Positions 1 through 8,655 of a DNA stretch of 32,055 nt are shown piece after piece. A program made the translations under genes and the position numbers. The DNA comes from Bacteroidia bacterium. GTDB taxonomy: Bacteria > Bacteroidota > Bacteroidia > UKL13-3. The stretch is from the NCBI GenBank assembly GCA_022402405.1, contig JAKRSG010000063.1, positions 1 to 32,055 of the forward strand, in the 5' to 3' direction. Numbering within the stretch: the stretch's first letter is position 1; each line of letters starts with the position of its first letter. The notes beneath the pieces are model-generated. The model was not told the origin of the DNA. It ran no database searches and saw nothing but the letters and a program-made list of their open reading frames with translations.

Positions 1-1494
1 TTGTGTTAAATGATAAAAAGGCTGAACACTCCAAGAATAATTTCTCTTTTCTTGTCGCACATTGTATTCTAACTGCCAACTTTTTTCTTTGTGTAAGTCG
101 GGGTTACCTAAATAATCAAAAGCATCCATAGGAATAAACAAATAAAACCCATATCGCTCGTTGCTACTAGGGTTTCGTTCGGCATAACCCATGCTAATAT
201 TTTGTCTGAACCCACCTTTATGCTGCAGGCTATGAATCCATGCAAAGCTTTTTAGATGGTTTATTTTAGCTTGAAGGATATCATGGTTGAAACCCACCCA
301 AGATTCTGCTCCAATACTTGGTTCAGCATAATGTTTTACATAATCTATACGACCATGAAAACGCATTTGGTAGTTTAAAGTAACATCGTAAGCATACTGA
401 AAAGCCAAGCCAGCGTTCTGAAGAATGCTGTTAGGTAAGGTTTGCATAAACATGATTGGATCGGTATTATTGGGATACATGGTCATGTCTGCACGCATAA
501 AATTCTGGTGTACATCTGCCCTTACTTTAAGTTGGTGACGATTTTTAGCTAATGAAATTTCGTTATAGGCACCAAATGTTCTGCTCCAGCTGGGCATATC
601 CATATGCATAGGAACAAATTCTCTTTGTGTGTCATCCATTTCATGATAGATATCGTTGGCATACAATTTTAACTCATTACTTTTAATAATTCCTTTTCCG
701 TCTGCATACAAATAGGAGATAGAGCCAATATGCGCATTAGCAAGGCCAACATCCATGGGCAATGCAGGGTATCCCATATTACGGCCCCAATCGCCCAAAT
801 AGCTGAATCTTACTTGATAATTACTATCTATTTGCACCTGATAAGAAACAGCCATATTTAATTTTTCATAAGCACTGTATCTTATTCTTCCGCTTGGTGC
901 AAAATAGTCGCCAGCCTTTCTGTAAGTACCGCTTATTCTAAACGCATCTTTGGGCCCCGATTTTTCTACCGCAAAACTGGTTGCTATTCCATTGTTATTA
1001 GTAGAGTAGGATTGCACCACTTGGGCCAACCATTGTGTGTGACAAAGCGTATTAGGTGTTTTAAAAGAAAGGTTGATGTTTCCTCCAATTCCTCCACCAA
1101 CAAAGTTTCCTGAGGCGCCATGTGCAGCAGAAATGTTTTGTAAGTTTATTGGTTCAACATAAATAGAAACGGGGTCCATTTTATCTGGACAAGCGCCGTA
1201 AATTCGCATGCCATCTATACTTAAAGTAATCTGGTTAGCACTATAATTTCTGAGAGTAGGTTCCATTCCGTAGGCACCTCTTCTTATCAAATTTACTCCT
1301 TCCATTCTAGCCAAAATTTCCTCGGTGGTAGTAAGTTTGGAACTTTGGTAAAAGCTCAACTGATCTTTTCCTGGCGAACTTTGGATAGTAAGTTCGTTTA
1401 ATAAATGATTTTTGGTGGAGTCTGTTTGAGCCAAAAGCTTTACTGCTGGAAAAAGAATTCCCAGCAGTAAAGTATAAAATAAAACCTTTTTCAT
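1..1494 (-). CDS. OprC/NosA-like TonB-dependent copper receptor, C-terminus cut by window edge
   Basis: The reading frame is open from the ATG at 1494 to base 1 (498 codons, no stop); the rest of the beta-barrel lies outside the window. It starts with a signal peptide (about residues 1-22, ending LLAQ), followed by a plug domain (about 35-150) and barrel strands rich in aromatic residues. The plug carries YGACPDKMDPVS, a CxxxM motif (C102, M106) like the copper-binding motif of Pseudomonas OprC, and a barrel segment has MHMDM at 296-300, resembling the His/Met pair that completes the OprC site. The family imports copper across the outer membrane using TonB. The start codon overlaps the stop of the preceding lipoprotein gene by one base (TAATG), so translation is probably coupled. 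As last known gene of the nos operon it probably feeds copper to NosZ. The receptor class is secure; copper specificity is an inference from the motif and context. Confidence 0.85.
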   Translation of the reverse strand, partial: MKKVLFYTLLLGILFPAVKLLAQTDSTKNHLLNELTIQSSPGKDQLSFYQSSKLTTTEEILARMEGVNLIRRGAYGMEPTLRNYSANQITLSIDGMRIYGACPDKMDPVSIYVEPINLQNISAAHGASGNFVGGGIGGNINLSFKTPNTLCHTQWLAQVVQSYSTNNNGIATSFAVEKSGPKDAFRISGTYRKAGDYFAPSGRIRYSAYEKLNMAVSYQVQIDSNYQVRFSYLGDWGRNMGYPALPMDVGLANAHIGSISYLYADGKGIIKSNELKLYANDIYHEMDDTQREFVPMHMDMPSWSRTFGAYNEISLAKNRHQLKVRADVHQNFMRADMTMYPNNTDPIMFMQTLPNSILQNAGLAFQYAYDVTLNYQMRFHGRIDYVKHYAEPSIGAESWVGFNHDILQAKINHLKSFAWIHSLQHKGGFRQNISMGYAERNPSSNERYGFYLFIPMDAFDYLGNPDLHKEKSWQLEYNVRQEKRNYSWSVQPFYHLTQ

Positions 1495-2339
1495 TAGAAG
1501 GTTATATCAAAGAAAATTTGGTCGGTTAAGAGTTTGCCGTTTTTAGATAATTTAAGTTGAATGCGCCATAAGCCTGTCATGGTAAAATTTAACTTACCAG
1601 TATAATGACCATTAGCTGTATGAGTAGGGTTTACATTATTAGGAGACCCATGACCCATAGTTGGCATGGTTGGAATCATTTCGATGGTATAATCTGTGAT
1701 AGCAGGAAAATCCATCATGGTATTTCTTTTGTGGATGGTAAACTCGGCATCGTTCATGCCTACTTTTCCTTTAGATGGAAGCACAAAGCTTACAAATATT
1801 TTAGCGCTATCGTCTTCTACCATAACACTCGAAAACAATCTTTTTGGTGAGGCATCTTTTACTTCTACCTCTAATTCACCTTCACCCTCTAAGTCGTTTT
1901 TATGATTGTGGTATCCAATATGTAAATACCATTTGCCCATACCTGCAGTTGGCATTATAAATACAAGAGCGCTGCTATATAGATTGCTGGCAGGATCAAT
2001 ATCTTCATTTTCCTCTATCGGACAACTATGTTTCATCATACCCATATCCATCATAGCTCCAAAATGAAAATGACCATCTGTTAATCTGCTACCATCAACA
2101 GAATCGTACATGGCTACATAGATTTTATTGTAACCTGTAAATAAGGCTTGTTCAGAATATACAATAGCCTTGGCTTTTGCCCCTAAAACGTAGGTTTCGC
2201 CAATTTTTACCATTCCAGCTGGTGTTATTGGAGTTTGATTGTTAGGTGTTTCGTTAGAAGGTTTAGACTCTTCTTTTTTACAGGCAACCGCGCCCATTAT
2301 TACGCCCATTATTAGGGCTAATTTTAAAATTGTTTTCAT
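1494..2339 (-). CDS. Met/His-rich YtkA/FixH-like periplasmic lipoprotein, probable copper-binding
   Basis: This 281-residue protein has a lipoprotein signal (lipobox GAVAC, Cys20). Two Ig-like repeats seem present. Residues about 45-165 include a Met/His-rich loop, HFHFGAMMDMGMMKHSCP. Residues about 170-281 contain MIPTMPTMGHGS and then a GLWRI strand, a pattern typical of YtkA/FixH-like domains that often sit beside copper proteins. No catalytic site is visible. It lies between a small Cys-rich protein gene (61 bp upstream) and a copper-type TonB receptor (1-bp overlap), so a role in binding or passing copper after uptake is likely. This is inferred from composition and context. The ATG at 2339 is chosen because the signal peptide begins directly there. 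Confidence 0.75.
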   Translation of the reverse strand: MKTILKLALIMGVIMGAVACKKEESKPSNETPNNQTPITPAGMVKIGETYVLGAKAKAIVYSEQALFTGYNKIYVAMYDSVDGSRLTDGHFHFGAMMDMGMMKHSCPIEENEDIDPASNLYSSALVFIMPTAGMGKWYLHIGYHNHKNDLEGEGELEVEVKDASPKRLFSSVMVEDDSAKIFVSFVLPSKGKVGMNDAEFTIHKRNTMMDFPAITDYTIEMIPTMPTMGHGSPNNVNPTHTANGHYTGKLNFTMTGLWRIQLKLSKNGKLLTDQIFFDITF

Positions 2340-2399
2340 GAAAATATGTGTTAAATTAAATGGAATAAAAACCTTGCAAAAAATGGATAGAATATGTTT

Positions 2400-2792
2400 C
2401 TAGCATGATTTTGTAGTAGGTGGTTTTATTAATTCTAACACATGAGGATGAAGAAGGTCTGTGAAATATCTATGGAAAGATAATTTTTTATTTACAGGGA
2501 AAATAGGTTCAACCAACATTTGCTTAAAACAAAAAACTAAGGCTATTTCTGTAATTTCTTTTTTGTTGTTGGTTGGTAAGTTGTTTTCAGGTGCCGGATC
2601 TTCTACCTTTTCTAGCTGTTCATTTAATACACAACAACCTTTACAATCCTGGCGCTTTTCGTTTTCTTTATTAATACAAAGCTCCGCAGCAATCGCATCT
2701 TGGTTAGCCTTGAACCAAATGTACAAAGCACTTTTGCTCAAGACAGGTAGCAAGATTAATAAGGTTAACAATATGCTTAGGAAGCGTTTCAC
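2400..2792 (-). CDS. Small Cys-rich exported or membrane-anchored protein of unknown function
   Basis: This is a 130-residue protein with an N-terminal hydrophobic segment (residues 3-27) and then a short extracytoplasmic region. A cysteine cluster, CINKENEKRQDCKGCC, lies at about 39-54, and the protein ends in Lys-Ser-Cys. Proteins of this shape with spaced Cys residues are common beside copper-uptake genes in Bacteroidota, but I know of no assigned function. The gene sits 45 bp downstream of nosY and 60 bp upstream of the Met/His-rich lipoprotein gene, in the same direction, so it is probably co-transcribed with the nos genes. The cysteines could bind Cu(I) or form disulfides; the sequence does not decide. 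Confidence 0.65.
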   Translation of the reverse strand: MKRFLSILLTLLILLPVLSKSALYIWFKANQDAIAAELCINKENEKRQDCKGCCVLNEQLEKVEDPAPENNLPTNNKKEITEIALVFCFKQMLVEPIFPVNKKLSFHRYFTDLLHPHVLELIKPPTTKSC

Positions 2793-2837
2793 AATGCGAA
2801 GTTAATTAATTGGTTTTTATTTTTTACATGATTTTAA

Positions 2838-3605
2838 TTAGTAATCTTTTTTTAAGAATTTTTTTACTGCAAAACTTAAAGGGAATCCAATCCAAAGTAA
2901 GAGTACAATATATATTATGGTTGAACCTAAACTTGATCCAATAAATTTCTCCATTATGGCACCTGTTAATCCCATAAGTGCTGAAATGTCTATCTTAAAA
3001 ATAAATAATATTCTGCATAAATCGATTGGGTTAAATAAGCTTAATGTAATGCCATATTTTTCTATTGGATATTCGCTCATAGTCTGAATTAACATCAAAA
3101 TTATGCCATCATAAATGGCTAAGAAATAAATACCAAGCAAAATACTAGTACCAATTCCTTTTACTTTTTCATCTATCGAAAAGGCAATCCAATTGCTAAT
3201 TGCAGAGAATATGAGTGTTAGAAATGTGCTATTCACCATAATTGAAAACAAAAATGAGCCATCCGAAAACAATACTAATGCCAAGCCAATAGCACTTAAC
3301 TGAACTAACAATAAGGCGAATACATTAGATAAAAACTGACTAAAAAAAATATATTTTCTTTGAATTGGTTGGGTTAATAAGAGTCGGATAAAGTCTGTTG
3401 ATTGGTAGATGTGACTTACAGTATAAATCATCACCACTATAGGAATAAGAATAAGTAAGGTATTATGAATTCCAATTATGGCTTTGTCTTGATCGTTTCC
3501 AAGTGTGAATAATCCAACACAAATCACAAAAAGCAATACACCATAAACCAGCATGAACTTACTTTTAAGTATATTTAGGGTAAGATATTTTGTTATTTTT
3601 ATCAT
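2838..3605 (-). CDS. nosY: NosY-like ABC transporter permease
   Basis: This 255-residue membrane protein has about six hydrophobic segments, starting at roughly residues 17-36, 48-66, 95-115, 122-145, 150-172 and 225-247. It matches NosY-type (ABC-2 family) permeases, which pair with NosF and the periplasmic NosD. This complex is needed to mature the CuZ cluster of N2O reductase and has been linked to sulfur export and copper transfer from NosL. The start overlaps the end of nosF by 4 bp (ATGA type), implying translational coupling. The permease is short but normal for the family. The assignment rests on topology and gene order; the sequence itself is weakly conserved. Confidence 0.85.
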   Translation of the reverse strand: MIKITKYLTLNILKSKFMLVYGVLLFVICVGLFTLGNDQDKAIIGIHNTLLILIPIVVMIYTVSHIYQSTDFIRLLLTQPIQRKYIFFSQFLSNVFALLLVQLSAIGLALVLFSDGSFLFSIMVNSTFLTLIFSAISNWIAFSIDEKVKGIGTSILLGIYFLAIYDGIILMLIQTMSEYPIEKYGITLSLFNPIDLCRILFIFKIDISALMGLTGAIMEKFIGSSLGSTIIYIVLLLWIGFPLSFAVKKFLKKDY

Positions 3606-4312
3606 GATTTGATTTCTTTTTCAAGCATAATTTCGGCAATTGTTTTACCTAATTTCTGCTGACCATTTTTCTCTTTTAGGTCGTTTATAGTTTCAAAGAA
3701 TAATACTTTTCCTTCCTGTAAAAACAATACATGAGAAGCAATTTCATCTAAATCGTTTAAGATATGAGAGGTTATAAGAATGGTTTTATTCTCTCTTTCT
3801 TGTGTAATTTTATCCTTTAATATTTCAGAAGCTACGGGGTCTAAACCAGCAGTTGGTTCATCCAGAATAAGTATTTCTGGGTTAAACATAAATGCTAGAG
3901 CTGCGCTTACTTTTTGTATGGTTCCGCCACTTAGCTGACCTAAATTTTGATGTTCTATTTTTTTTAAGGCAAATTGTTCGAAGAGTTGTTCATCGAGATT
4001 TTTAACGTCTCTAATTTCTTTCATCATTTCGAAAAGCTGGGCTAATTTCATGTTCTCTGGGTACCTTCCCATTTGAGCCATGTATCCAATTTTGTTGCGG
4101 TATTCCGGACCTGCTTGAATAGATTTGCCTTCAATTAATATATCGCCTGTTTGAAACTCTGTTAATCCTAAAATGCACTTGATTAAAGTGGTTTTGCCAG
4201 TGCCATTTTGCCCAATAAGTCCGGCAATCATGCCCTTTTTAAGCTCCACATTTATGCCTTGCAATACGGAGTGTTTGCCGTATTTTTTATGTAAGTTTTG
4301 AACGCTTATCAT
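3602..4312 (-). CDS. nosF: NosF ABC transporter ATP-binding protein
   Basis: This is a 236-residue cytoplasmic ATPase. It has a Walker A motif GQNGTGKTT near residues 34-42, a Q-loop in YMAQMGRYPE near 77-86, the ABC signature LSGGT near 127, and Walker B with D-loop LILDEPTAGLDP near 147-158. The H-loop is in ITSHILNDLDEI near 179-190. It energises the NosDFY complex that supports assembly of the CuZ site of NosZ in the periplasm. The gene overlaps nosD by 1 bp upstream and nosY by 4 bp downstream. All motifs needed for ATP hydrolysis are intact. Confidence 0.92.
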   Translation of the reverse strand: MISVQNLHKKYGKHSVLQGINVELKKGMIAGLIGQNGTGKTTLIKCILGLTEFQTGDILIEGKSIQAGPEYRNKIGYMAQMGRYPENMKLAQLFEMMKEIRDVKNLDEQLFEQFALKKIEHQNLGQLSGGTIQKVSAALAFMFNPEILILDEPTAGLDPVASEILKDKITQERENKTILITSHILNDLDEIASHVLFLQEGKVLFFETINDLKEKNGQQKLGKTIAEIMLEKEIKS

Positions 4313-5541
4313 TAAATTTTTCTCATTAAAGGGTAGTCGTCTTTTAAGTTTTCTGGTGTTAAAGATGGTAATATTTTTTCTAATACATTCAGTAAGTCTG
4401 CCAAGAAACTTTGTAATAAAATAATAGTGCTTGGATATTCTTCTATTATTCCTGTTAACATATTCATGGGTCTGTAACTTAAATCGCCCATGCCATCTTT
4501 ATTTAAATCGTAGCCTTGATATTTGTCCCAATAATTATGTTTTAAGGTGTTTAACACTGTAAAACCATTGGTTGCATAATCAAAGGTGTTGGTCATAAAA
4601 TTGTTGAACCTAAAATTATTATCGTCGCAGCTGGCTTGCATGCGAAGGGCATAACCATTGTTCGAAAAATGATTGTTTATAAAGTCTGCTCTACTGCACC
4701 CATCCATAAAAATGCCAACTGTATTTTTATCAAAATTATTCTTGTAAAGCTTGCTATCACGAATGTCCTTCAGTAATATTCCATACGAAGAACTACCCCA
4801 GTTTTTATCAAATTTATTCTTTACCATCATAATAAATTGGCTATACATAACGGCCACTCCAGCGCCATTAGCCGCAAAGGTGTTATTGTAGTATGTATCC
4901 GAATCAGAAAACATAAAATGCAAACCGTATCTAAGATTGCCTTCACTATGATTGTTGGCTATGATAGAGTGCTTTACAAATTCAAAATAAATACCATCTC
5001 TTTGTTTTTTAATATTATTGCTAAATATAAAGTTATGTGCAGATTTCCAACAATGAACGCCGTTTCCAACATGGTTTTGCTCTCTGTTTGGTCCGGTAAT
5101 TTGGTTGTTTTGAACCAAACAATAAAAAGAATTAGATAAATAAATCCCAAAGAAATTATTTTCCAGCACATTATTTAAAATTCGCGCAAAACTCTTTTCG
5201 TAAACCTTTATTGCTGCAATATCTTCTAAGTCGGAGAATCCTGAATTTATGAGTTTAAATCCGTTTATGGTAACACAGTCAGAAAGAATTGAAATTATCT
5301 CATGTTTTAGTTCTCCATCCAAAATGGGAAGGTTTTCGCCGATGAGAGTAAGTGGTATCTTAATATTAATATTTGCCTCTTTGTAGTGCCCAGCTTTTAC
5401 CAAAATAGTATCGAATGCATTGGCCTTGTTAATGGTTTCTTGTATTGGTGTCTGACCTGACATAGGTTCAACCAGCCATTTTTTACCATAAACAGATGGT
5501 ACGAGGAATATTATAAATAAAAATAGAATAAACTTATTCAT
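4312..5541 (-). CDS. nosD: NosD periplasmic copper-processing beta-helix protein
   Basis: The product from the ATG at 5541 is 409 residues. It has a Sec signal peptide (MNKFILFLFIIFLVPSVYG) and a right-handed beta-helix of repeated NN-F/I-xx-N turns (about 60-340) typical of NosD. NosD works with NosF and NosY in maturation of the CuZ centre of N2O reductase. An upstream ATG at 5565 would add eight residues (MANQKKLF) before the signal peptide. I prefer 5541, which gives a clean signal and an 8-bp overlap with the NosL-domain gene instead of 32 bp. The C-terminal segment after the helix contains a second hydrophobic stretch (IIEEYPSTIILLQSFLADLL). The gene order NosL-NosD-NosF-NosY supports the call. 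Confidence 0.92.
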   Translation of the reverse strand: MNKFILFLFIIFLVPSVYGKKWLVEPMSGQTPIQETINKANAFDTILVKAGHYKEANINIKIPLTLIGENLPILDGELKHEIISILSDCVTINGFKLINSGFSDLEDIAAIKVYEKSFARILNNVLENNFFGIYLSNSFYCLVQNNQITGPNREQNHVGNGVHCWKSAHNFIFSNNIKKQRDGIYFEFVKHSIIANNHSEGNLRYGLHFMFSDSDTYYNNTFAANGAGVAVMYSQFIMMVKNKFDKNWGSSSYGILLKDIRDSKLYKNNFDKNTVGIFMDGCSRADFINNHFSNNGYALRMQASCDDNNFRFNNFMTNTFDYATNGFTVLNTLKHNYWDKYQGYDLNKDGMGDLSYRPMNMLTGIIEEYPSTIILLQSFLADLLNVLEKILPSLTPENLKDDYPLMRKI

Positions 5542-6526
5542 GAACAATTTCTTCTGATTTGCCACTTTCTTTTAAGCCAGGAAATAAGATAGGAATATTT
5601 TCTTTATTCCTAAAAAATGCCAAGCCGCTGCCCATCGGGCTTTTAATGTTTTCATTTTGCACATAAAAGGTTTGGTTCGAACCAATTAATTTTCCTGGGT
5701 TATCTACTGCCACCACAAAGTTGGATTGTATACTTGGATTATTTTCTTTAACATACAGTTCATAGCAATGGTAATCGTCGAATTTAAATGTTTTGCCTTT
5801 TTGAGTTAGAATAGCCATTCCAAATTTGGTGTCCATGATTTTCATTTTGCAATAATCGCAATCATCTTTTCCAAAATTAATTTCTGAAACAGAAGATGAG
5901 CAAGAACTCAAAAAGCCAATAAGTAGGAGAGAGGCAACGGCATTTACTTTAGATAGTTTTCTTTTTTTTATCCATTCAAAAGCCCAGGCAGAAAGGGCGA
6001 TGATCCCTACCAAAACGATAAGCCAGCCTCCTATAGCTGGAAGAGAAAGTGCCCTAAAGTTTAGTAAATCTTTATATCCTAAAACAGGAGGTTGATATGA
6101 CATTCCTGGAACATTTATAGGTGCGGTTGGGTCTAGATTATGACCATAGTCGTAGCCCCAACGGTAAAAATCAGCGAGGGCTATAATGCCTCCTAAAATA
6201 CAAAGTATTGAAAAGGCTTTTAATAAGTTGTAATTGCCAATAGCGGCAACAATAACCCCAAGTATAATAAAGGTTATCAGAACATATTTTAAAAAAGTGA
6301 ATTCTGGAAACATCTCGGGTTTAATATGTCGCATCCCAATATAGTGGTTTAACCCATTTATAATATCTACATCACCTTTTACATCGTTATACCAAATGGT
6401 GATAGATAATCCTTCTGGATATTGTGGGGCGTATAGAAATATCTCCCATAGAGGTAGATATAAAGATGCAATTACAGCAAGACTCGATATTCCTAAGGCT
6501 ATTCTGAAATACAAATTAAATTTCAT
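5534..6526 (-). CDS. nosL: Four-helix membrane domain fused to a NosL copper-chaperone domain
   Basis: This 330-residue protein has two parts. Residues 1-190 have about four membrane helices (around 8-27, 79-98, 101-121, 160-183) and extracytoplasmic loops with conserved-looking motifs INGLNHYIGM and YDYGHNLDPTAPINVPGM. Residues 205-330 are a NosL domain with C223xxC226-K-M (DDCDYCKMKI), the copper(I)-binding region that delivers Cu to NosZ assembly. Between them lies a hydrophobic stretch ending in a lipobox-like LIGFLSSC (Cys209), as if a free-standing lipoprotein NosL had been joined to an upstream membrane protein. The start ATG at 6526 follows a strong hairpin behind nosZ. The membrane part may correspond to the NosB-type protein of clade II nos clusters, but I cannot confirm this. 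The NosL call is secure; the function of the N-terminal half is unknown. Confidence 0.85.
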   Translation of the reverse strand: MKFNLYFRIALGISSLAVIASLYLPLWEIFLYAPQYPEGLSITIWYNDVKGDVDIINGLNHYIGMRHIKPEMFPEFTFLKYVLITFIILGVIVAAIGNYNLLKAFSILCILGGIIALADFYRWGYDYGHNLDPTAPINVPGMSYQPPVLGYKDLLNFRALSLPAIGGWLIVLVGIIALSAWAFEWIKKRKLSKVNAVASLLLIGFLSSCSSSVSEINFGKDDCDYCKMKIMDTKFGMAILTQKGKTFKFDDYHCYELYVKENNPSIQSNFVVAVDNPGKLIGSNQTFYVQNENIKSPMGSGLAFFRNKENIPILFPGLKESGKSEEIVHE

Positions 6527-6539
6527 GTTATTAGTTTAA

Positions 6540-6568
6540 AACCAACAGCCTTAAGAAGGCTGTTGGTT
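6540..6568 (-). terminator. Strong 13-bp hairpin between nosZ and the NosL-fusion gene
   Basis: A perfect inverted repeat, AACCAACAGCCTT / AAGGCTGTTGGTT, has a 3-base loop. On the minus strand it is preceded by A-rich sequence and followed by TTTT then AAAC, so the U tract is short. It may act as a leaky terminator or a 3' stabiliser of the nosZ message, lowering expression of the accessory genes relative to nosZ. Confidence 0.7.
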
Positions 6569-6600
6569 GGTTTTTTATTGGGGTTTTATTCGAGTGAGTG

Positions 6601-6616
6601 AACTAATGAATTAGTT
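6601..6616. repeat. Small palindrome just after nosZ
   Basis: AACTAAT-GA-ATTAGTT has 7-bp perfect arms and lies 25 bp past the nosZ stop codon on the minus strand. It could form a weak A/T hairpin in the transcript. No known site is recognised. Confidence 0.3.
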
Positions 6617-6640
6617 TATGAATGTTTCTAGGCATTTAAA

Positions 6641-8629
6641 TTATTTAGCAGGTGCTGGTGCAACTTTTCCGGTAGAGAAGCTTAATGGAACATTAGAACC
6701 TGCTGGCGAAACTCTAACGTATCCTTGCATTTCTTGATGCAAAGCTGAACAGAAGTCGGTACAATACATTGGGAAAACACCTACGCGGTCTGGCGACCAT
6801 TTTAACGTAGCTGTTTCGCCTGGCATAATTAATAATTCTGCATTGTTAGCACCTTTTACAGCAAATCCATGTGGTACATCCCAATCTTGCTCTAAGTTTG
6901 TTACGTGGAAGTAAACTACATCTCCCATTTTAACACCTTCAATATTATCTGGTGTAAAGTGTGAACGGATAGAGGTCATCCAAACATGTACTTCGTTTCC
7001 TTTTCTTTCTACCTTGGCTTGAGCTTCTCCTTTAGCAGCATATGGATGTTTGTTCTCTTCTATTTTGAAGATTTTAACACTGTTTTTAGCTACTAAATCT
7101 GCTGGAATAGCTTCTGCATAGTGAGGTTCGCCAGTAGTTGGGAAGTCTAATAATAACTTCATTTTTTCACCTTCAATGCTGTAAAGTTGTGCCGACTGAG
7201 TAAGTTCTGGTCCGGTAGGTAAATAACGATCTTTGGTGATTTTGTTATAAGCAATCACATATTTTCCCCAAGGCTTTGTTGTTGGTCCGCCCGGTACGCT
7301 TAAGTGACCAATAGAATAATAAGTAGGAACACGGTCAACTACTTCTAATTTTTCTACGTTCCATTTTACGATTTCAGAGGAAACGAAGAATGAAGTATAA
7401 GCAAAACCATTGGCATCAAACTCCGTATGCAAAGGTCCAAGGCCTGGTTTTTTAACTTCGCCATGTAATACGGCATCGTATTTTAACACTGGAATACCTT
7501 GGTAATCGCCTTCAAAAGTTTTAGCTTCGATAGCTTTAGTAATTTTATCAAAAGAGAATACAGGGATAACAGCGGCTAATTTACCTGAAGCTACAATGTA
7601 TTTTCCGCTTGGGTCAACATCGCAGCCATGTGGTGATTTAGGGCATGGCATAAAGTATACTAAACCTTCGTATTCTTTAGGATCTAACATGATAGATTCT
7701 GTTAAGATTTCGCTTTTTGCAGAATGTGTTTCATCGCTATAAGTGTTGTGTGCATAACGAACTTTTTTCTTAGTTCCTTTACCTTGTTTAACAAGCTCTT
7801 CACATTTTTTCCAGTTTACAGCCATAACAAAGTCTTTATCTTTTTGTGAAGCGTTTACTTCTAATAAAGTATTAGCTTGCTCAGAGTTATAACAAGAGAA
7901 AAATACCCAGTCGCCAGAAGCTTTTTTACCAGCACGAGCTAAGTCGAAGTTCATACCTGGTAATATAATTTGGAAACTTAAGCTCATGTTACCAGATTTT
8001 GGGTCAATACCAATAAAGCTAACCGTACCTTTAAAGTTTTCTTTGTAGGTGTCTATAGATACATCTGGATTGCTGGCAGCGTCGTCCATAGGGTAACTAA
8101 AACGAGTACCAGCCACAACGTATTCAGAGTTTTGAGTAATGAATGGAGAGCTATGGTTACCGCTCGAATTAGGTATCTCAATAATGTCTACAGTGCGGAA
8201 TGTTTTTAAGTCGATACGAGCAATACGTGGAGTATTGTTAGCATTAATAAAAGCCCATCTTCCATCATGAGCTCCCTCCGAAACAGATAGAGCAGGGTGA
8301 TGCGAATCATCCCAAGGCACAAATCCATGTGAAGTATTTAACATAGGTTTGGTTTCTTCGCTATATCCATAACCAGAGGTTGGGTCAACTGAAAATACTG
8401 GAATAATTCTGAATAATCTGCCAGAAGGTATTCCGTATACCGACATCTGTCCGCTGAAACCACCCGATACGAAGTTGTAAAACTCATCGTATTTTCCAGG
8501 CTCTACGTATACTTTAGAAGCTGCATCTTTGTTTGAACCGGATTTTGCACCTTTGTCTTTGCAAGCACCAAACATAGTTACTACCATAATTAGCGCTACG
8601 GTAATAATCTGAATTGATTTTGTTCTCAT
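6641..8629 (-). CDS. nosZ: Nitrous oxide reductase NosZ, clade II (Sec/lipoprotein type)
   Basis: This 662-residue periplasmic enzyme reduces N2O to N2 with two electrons from a c-type cytochrome. The N-terminus is a Sec signal with a lipobox-like FGAC (Cys23) and lacks a twin-arginine motif, which marks clade II. The seven-bladed propeller that holds the CuZ cluster shows WDDSHHPALS (H110, H111), HGCDVDPSGKY, GPLHTEFDANG, HLSVPGGPTTKPWGKY and EPHYAEAIP. The C-terminal cupredoxin domain has the binuclear CuA ligands: DVPHGF (H587), then YCTDFCSALHQEM (C623, C627, H631, M634). All key residues are intact, so activity is expected. It lies 26 bp downstream of a cytochrome c lipoprotein gene, its likely electron donor, and upstream of maturation genes. 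Confidence 0.97.
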   Translation of the reverse strand: MRTKSIQIITVALIMVVTMFGACKDKGAKSGSNKDAASKVYVEPGKYDEFYNFVSGGFSGQMSVYGIPSGRLFRIIPVFSVDPTSGYGYSEETKPMLNTSHGFVPWDDSHHPALSVSEGAHDGRWAFINANNTPRIARIDLKTFRTVDIIEIPNSSGNHSSPFITQNSEYVVAGTRFSYPMDDAASNPDVSIDTYKENFKGTVSFIGIDPKSGNMSLSFQIILPGMNFDLARAGKKASGDWVFFSCYNSEQANTLLEVNASQKDKDFVMAVNWKKCEELVKQGKGTKKKVRYAHNTYSDETHSAKSEILTESIMLDPKEYEGLVYFMPCPKSPHGCDVDPSGKYIVASGKLAAVIPVFSFDKITKAIEAKTFEGDYQGIPVLKYDAVLHGEVKKPGLGPLHTEFDANGFAYTSFFVSSEIVKWNVEKLEVVDRVPTYYSIGHLSVPGGPTTKPWGKYVIAYNKITKDRYLPTGPELTQSAQLYSIEGEKMKLLLDFPTTGEPHYAEAIPADLVAKNSVKIFKIEENKHPYAAKGEAQAKVERKGNEVHVWMTSIRSHFTPDNIEGVKMGDVVYFHVTNLEQDWDVPHGFAVKGANNAELLIMPGETATLKWSPDRVGVFPMYCTDFCSALHQEMQGYVRVSPAGSNVPLSFSTGKVAPAPAK

Positions 8630-8655
8630 ATATTTTTAAATTGGGTTTTACTTAA

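Noticed and set aside
1605..1905. Overlapping plus-strand open frames opposite the Met/His-rich lipoprotein gene
   Set aside because: They are antisense to a well-supported lipoprotein gene, lack family features and have no promoter.
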